From positions 1-6,968 of the forward strand of contig DAOUMF010000128.1 of NCBI GenBank assembly GCA_034411955.1: DNA of 6,968 bases. The letters are read 5' to 3'. The notes under the pieces are model-generated. The model ran no database searches. It was not told where the DNA came from and was given only the letters and a program-made list of their open reading frames with translations. This document shows, in pieces, positions 4,901 through 6,968 of this stretch. This DNA comes from DAOUMF01 sp034411955 (lineage in GTDB: Bacteria; Chloroflexota; Dehalococcoidia; SM23-28-2; RBG-16-64-32). The position numbers and the translations under genes are program-made. How positions within the stretch are numbered: position 1 is the first letter of the stretch; each line of letters starts with the position of its first letter.

Positions 4901-4934
4901 ACAAGCGTCGGGGCCATCGGCCCCTGCGTCTTGT
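4901..4934 (+). ncRNA. First hairpin of the structured rsmG leader
   Basis: GGGGCC (4910-4915) and GGCCCC (4919-4924) form a perfect 6-bp stem with a 3-nt ATC loop. Outside it CGT pairs with GCG (one G-U), then ACAAG (4901-4905) pairs with CTTGT (4930-4934), with a mismatch and a single bulge between. That gives about 14 pairs in 34 nt. The predicted transcription start near 4903 may trim the outermost pairs. It could be the 5' part of a small RNA or a stabilising leader element. I recognise no known riboswitch class. Confidence 0.45.
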
Positions 4935-4936
4935 TC

Positions 4937-4982
4937 AGCGGGGAGTTCGGTTCCCAGGCCAGCGCTCCCCGCTTTGTTGTTT
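4937..4982 (+). terminator. Terminator-like hairpin in the rsmG leader
   Basis: AGCGGGGAG (4937-4945) pairs perfectly with CTCCCCGCT (4965-4973): nine pairs, mostly G-C, with a 19-nt loop. It is followed at once by TTTGTTGTTT (4973-4982), eight T in ten, and then AT-rich sequence. This has the form of an intrinsic terminator, although the loop is long and the T-run interrupted. It lies between the promoter at 4888-4896 and the rsmG start at 5023, so it would either end an ~80-nt RNA or act as an attenuator. Confidence 0.45.
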
Positions 4983-5022
4983 GCATAAAATTAGACGAAC
5001 CCAATTTGGGGGCCGTTACAGA

Positions 5023-5739
5023 ATGAGAGTCCTCACCGAGGGGGCGAAAAGGTTAAGATTGGGTCTCAGTCCCGGCCAGCTACAAGCCTTCCGCACCTAC
5101 ATGCAGGAGATGGAGGCAGCACGGCCGCGGATGCGCCTCACCGCCGTGACAGACCCAGACGCCGTGCAGCGGCGCCACTTCCTGGAGCCCCTGGCCCTCC
5201 TCGTCGCCCTGGAGGAGATGGGCCCGCCGGCGCAAGTCGCCATCGACATCGGCAGCGGCGCCGGCTTCCCAAGCCTCCCCATCAAGATCGTCCGGCCCGA
5301 CCTGACACTGACCCTGCTGGAGGCCCACGGCAGACGCGCCACCTTCCTCCAGCGCCTCGTACAGCGCCTCGGCCTCAAGGGCGTCACGGTCGTCAACGCC
5401 CGAGCCGAGGAGACAGCCCACGACGCCAGCCACCGTGAGGCCTACGAACTGGCGCTGGCCCGGGCGGTGGCCCCCCTACCCGTCCTCATAGAGCTGGCCC
5501 TGCCCTTCCTGAAGGTCGGTGGCCTCCTGGCCGCCCCCAAAGGGAGCAGTGCCCGCCGCGAGGCTCAGGAAGCCGTCGCCGCCCTTCGCGCCTGCGGCGG
5601 CCTCCTGGAATCGCTCCGCCCGCTGGAGGTCCCAGGCACAGAGACAGCGCCTACGCTTGTAGTCGTGCGCAAGACGTCCGCCACGCCGGAACGTTTTCCC
5701 CGCCGGCCGGGTATACCTGCCAAGCGTCCCCTGCGTTAA
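5023..5739 (+). CDS. rsmG: 16S rRNA (guanine-527 N7) methyltransferase RsmG (GidB)
   Basis: The protein has 238 residues from the ATG at 5023-5025, close to the usual 205-240 for RsmG. The frame is open upstream to a TTG at 4981, but that codon lies in the T-run after the leader hairpin, so the ATG is preferred. The S-adenosylmethionine-binding motif is clear: AIDIGSGAGFPSLPIKI (about 73-89), then LTLLEAHGRRATFLQ (about 97-110). Other family blocks are MRLTAVTDPDAVQRRHFLE (37-55), ALARAVAPLPVLIELALPFL (144-163) and GGLLAAPKG (166-174). The enzyme methylates N7 of G527 in 16S rRNA; loss of this activity gives low-level streptomycin resistance in several bacteria. The C-terminus is short, basic and probably flexible (RFPRRPGIPAKRPLR). 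In many genomes the gene sits with gidA and parAB, but not here. The only Shine-Dalgarno candidate is the G-run at 5008-5012. Confidence 0.93.
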   Translation: MRVLTEGAKRLRLGLSPGQLQAFRTYMQEMEAARPRMRLTAVTDPDAVQRRHFLEPLALLVALEEMGPPAQVAIDIGSGAGFPSLPIKIVRPDLTLTLLEAHGRRATFLQRLVQRLGLKGVTVVNARAEETAHDASHREAYELALARAVAPLPVLIELALPFLKVGGLLAAPKGSSARREAQEAVAALRACGGLLESLRPLEVPGTETAPTLVVVRKTSATPERFPRRPGIPAKRPLR

Positions 5740-5853
5740 ACATAAAGAAGTCCCCGAGAGGTGAGATAGAGAGCCTCTTTGGCGGGCGCCAGAACGCGGA
5801 CGCGGCCTCGAGCCTGCCTGCCGGTGGGCAGGGCCGCCGACAGGGGGCACGAT
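5740..5853. other. Gap between rsmG and the Yip1-type gene
   Basis: These 114 bp carry two short inverted repeats: AGAGG/CCTCT (5756-5760 and 5774-5778, 13-nt loop) and CCTGCC/GGCAGG (5817-5822 and 5827-5832, GGTG loop). Neither is followed by a T-run, so they are not clear terminators. I see no good promoter. Confidence 0.35.
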
Positions 5854-6468
5854 ATGAGCTATCAGGCCGCCAACCTCCGGAGCATCAGTGGATGGATAGC
5901 GAGGTTATTGCGCCTTGACCTGAGCGTCTTCGACGAGGTCCGCTCGGACCCCTCCGCAACCCCTGGCGCGATCATCGTCGTCGCCGCCGCCAGCGTCATG
6001 GCCGGCTTCGGCTCCTGGCTCTGGGCCGTCCAGACCAGAGGCGTGGAGGGCGGCGAGGTCTTCTACAAGTCCCTCGTCGTCGGCAGCATCCTTCAGACGC
6101 TGGCCTGGTTCATCTGGGTCTACTTCGTGTTCCAGGTCTTGGCCCGCGGCTACGGCGCCCGCACCGACATCTTCGAGCTCATCCGCACCATGGGCTTCGC
6201 CTTCGTGCCCGTGGGGCTGGGCATCCTCATCGCCGTCCCCAATTTCACGATGCCCTTTGGGGTGATCTCCCTAACGGGTGCCGTATTGCTCACTCACTTC
6301 GCCATCCGCTCCTCGTCCAGCGCCGAGCCGCAGCAGGCCCTCGTGGCAAACTTCGTCGGTTTTCTCTTCTTTGCGGTAGTAATGGGCGTTCTCGCCAACA
6401 TTTGGGAGACAGAGCATAGCATCGGCGGCCTCGCCCCCGGCCTGTTCTTCTTCGACCTCAACTTCTGA
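5854..6468 (+). CDS. Yip1-domain-type integral membrane protein
   Basis: This 204-residue protein starts at the ATG at 5854-5856, preceded by AGGGGG 6 nt upstream. An upstream in-frame TTG at 5779 would add 25 Arg-rich residues with no homology pattern. An amphipathic N-terminus (WIARLLRLDLSVFDEVRSDP, about 14-33) leads into about five membrane helices at roughly 38-57, 71-94, 112-130, 133-151 and 162-182. The start, with a DEVRxDPSATPGA phrase before the first helix, is typical of bacterial Yip1-family proteins found often in Chloroflexota. Their function is unknown in bacteria; eukaryotic relatives act in membrane trafficking, but that should not be carried over. The gene follows rsmG by 114 bp and precedes an MFS gene by 99 bp, all on the plus strand. 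No catalytic motif is visible. Confidence 0.72.
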   Translation: MSYQAANLRSISGWIARLLRLDLSVFDEVRSDPSATPGAIIVVAAASVMAGFGSWLWAVQTRGVEGGEVFYKSLVVGSILQTLAWFIWVYFVFQVLARGYGARTDIFELIRTMGFAFVPVGLGILIAVPNFTMPFGVISLTGAVLLTHFAIRSSSSAEPQQALVANFVGFLFFAVVMGVLANIWETEHSIGGLAPGLFFFDLNF

Positions 6469-6552
6469 GCGCGCCTAGCCCTTCTACCTCCCGTTCCGAC
6501 CTGTTATTTATTAAGTACCTAGCATCCTGCATTCATCGCCCCAACCGACTGG
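6469..6552 (+). other. Gap with an AT-rich patch before the MFS gene
   Basis: An AT-rich patch (TTATTTATTAAGTA, about 6503-6516) stands out from the GC-rich surroundings and may hold a promoter for the transporter. I cannot pair -10 and -35 hexamers with proper spacing. Confidence 0.25.
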
Positions 6553-6561
6553 AAAGGAGGT
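6553..6561 (+). promoter_or_regulatory. Consensus Shine-Dalgarno deciding the TTG start of the MFS gene
   Basis: AAAGGAGGT is a full complement to the 16S rRNA 3' end, and its AGGAGG ends 7 nt before a TTG at 6568-6570. It is by far the strongest ribosome-binding site in the window. Confidence 0.85.
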
Positions 6562-6567
6562 CCCGCC

Positions 6568-6968
6568 TTGCAGGGGTCGTTCGGCCCCCCCTCTGACGGC
6601 CTCAAGGCCGCCCGCTACCAGGCGAACATCTGGAAGTTCTACCTCTTCCAGTTCCTCCTGAACTTCCAGCTCTGGTGGCCCATATGGGTGGTCTACCTTA
6701 CCGAGCAGCGAGGCTTCACCATCGGACAGGTCACGCTCCTCGACGTCCCCTTCTGGGGGAGCATCATCGCTCTCCAGGTTCCCGCCGCCGCCATCTCCGA
6801 CCGCTGGGGCCGCAAGCCCACGCTTTTTGCCGCCGCCTGCGCCCTCGCCACCGCCGTCACCCTGTTCGGCCTCGCCTCCTCCTTCGCCCTGATCCTCATC
6901 TCCTACCTCATCTGGGGCATCGGCTTCGCCCTCCTCTTCGGCACCGAGTCCGCCTTCCTCTACGACAC
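6568..6968 (+). CDS. Major facilitator superfamily transporter, N-terminal part (partial)
   Basis: The frame is open from a TTG at 6568-6570 to the window edge, 133 complete codons. The start is chosen for the consensus Shine-Dalgarno 7 nt upstream. The protein begins MQGSFGPPSDGLKAARYQAN, followed by a first helix (FYLFQFLLNFQLWWPIWVVYL, split as FYLFQFLLNF and QLWWPIWVVYL, about 24-44). A second helix (about 58-76) ends in the MFS motif A loop, PAAAISDRWGRKPTL (72-86), with Asp78, Arg79, Gly81, Arg82 and Lys83. Two more helices follow (about 86-103 and 105-125), ending in FGTESAFLYD. The GTxSAxLYD phrase at the fourth helix fits MFS proteins annotated as drug or unknown-substrate exporters. 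The substrate cannot be told from this part, which covers only four of about twelve expected helices. Confidence 0.9.
   Translation, partial: MQGSFGPPSDGLKAARYQANIWKFYLFQFLLNFQLWWPIWVVYLTEQRGFTIGQVTLLDVPFWGSIIALQVPAAAISDRWGRKPTLFAAACALATAVTLFGLASSFALILISYLIWGIGFALLFGTESAFLYD

Noticed and set aside
5744..5853. Glycine-riboswitch resemblance before the Yip1-type gene (GAGAGG, then CCGCCGACAGGGGGCA)
   Set aside because: The core differs by an inserted base, the conserved 3' CUCUCAGG-type half is absent before the ATG, and the gene has no link to glycine. The ZTP riboswitch core does not match either.

Overview
The window looks like chromosomal DNA from a GC-rich bacterium, most likely a Chloroflexota (Dehalococcoidia-like) lineage. 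The clues are an ECF sigma factor overlapping a single-pass DUF5667-type membrane protein, a class F-like sortase, a CAP-domain exported protein with a long Pro/Thr linker, a Yip1-type membrane protein, and several GTG/TTG starts. The assignment rests on gene content alone. I saw no phage, insertion sequence, CRISPR, tRNA or rRNA.

Layout, left to right. (1) 1-228, minus: the first 76 codons of glutamine-dependent NAD+ synthetase (nadE), with a 21-bp palindrome just upstream of the start that looks like an operator. (2) 229-757: about 530 bp with no convincing intact gene, holding only a possible relic of a secreted-protein gene. (3) 758-1546, minus: a GreA-type transcript cleavage factor with an extra ~100-residue N-terminal helical domain that resembles the core-binding domain of tyrosine recombinases. 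It has its own near-consensus promoter. (4) 1611-3063, minus: an ECF sigma factor and a DUF5667-type transmembrane protein whose genes overlap by 20 bp, probably a sigma/anti-sigma pair. (5) 3259-3978, plus: a membrane-anchored sortase, divergent from the sigma gene. (6) 3975-4886, minus: a secreted CAP-domain protein, tail-to-tail with the sortase so that both stop codons lie in one CTAG. (7) 4888-5739, plus: an extended -10 promoter, a leader with two strong hairpins, then rsmG (16S rRNA m7G527 methyltransferase). (8) 5854-6468, plus: a five-helix Yip1-type membrane protein. (9) 6568-6968, plus: the start of an MFS transporter, cut by the window edge, with a consensus Shine-Dalgarno before a TTG start.

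The genes do not form one pathway. Two themes recur. One is control of transcription: the GreA fusion, the sigma/DUF5667 pair, and the structured rsmG leader. The other is the cell envelope: sortase, CAP protein, DUF5667 protein, Yip1 protein and MFS transporter. The best leads for something undescribed are the GreA fusion, the structured leader or small RNA before rsmG, and the nadE operator.
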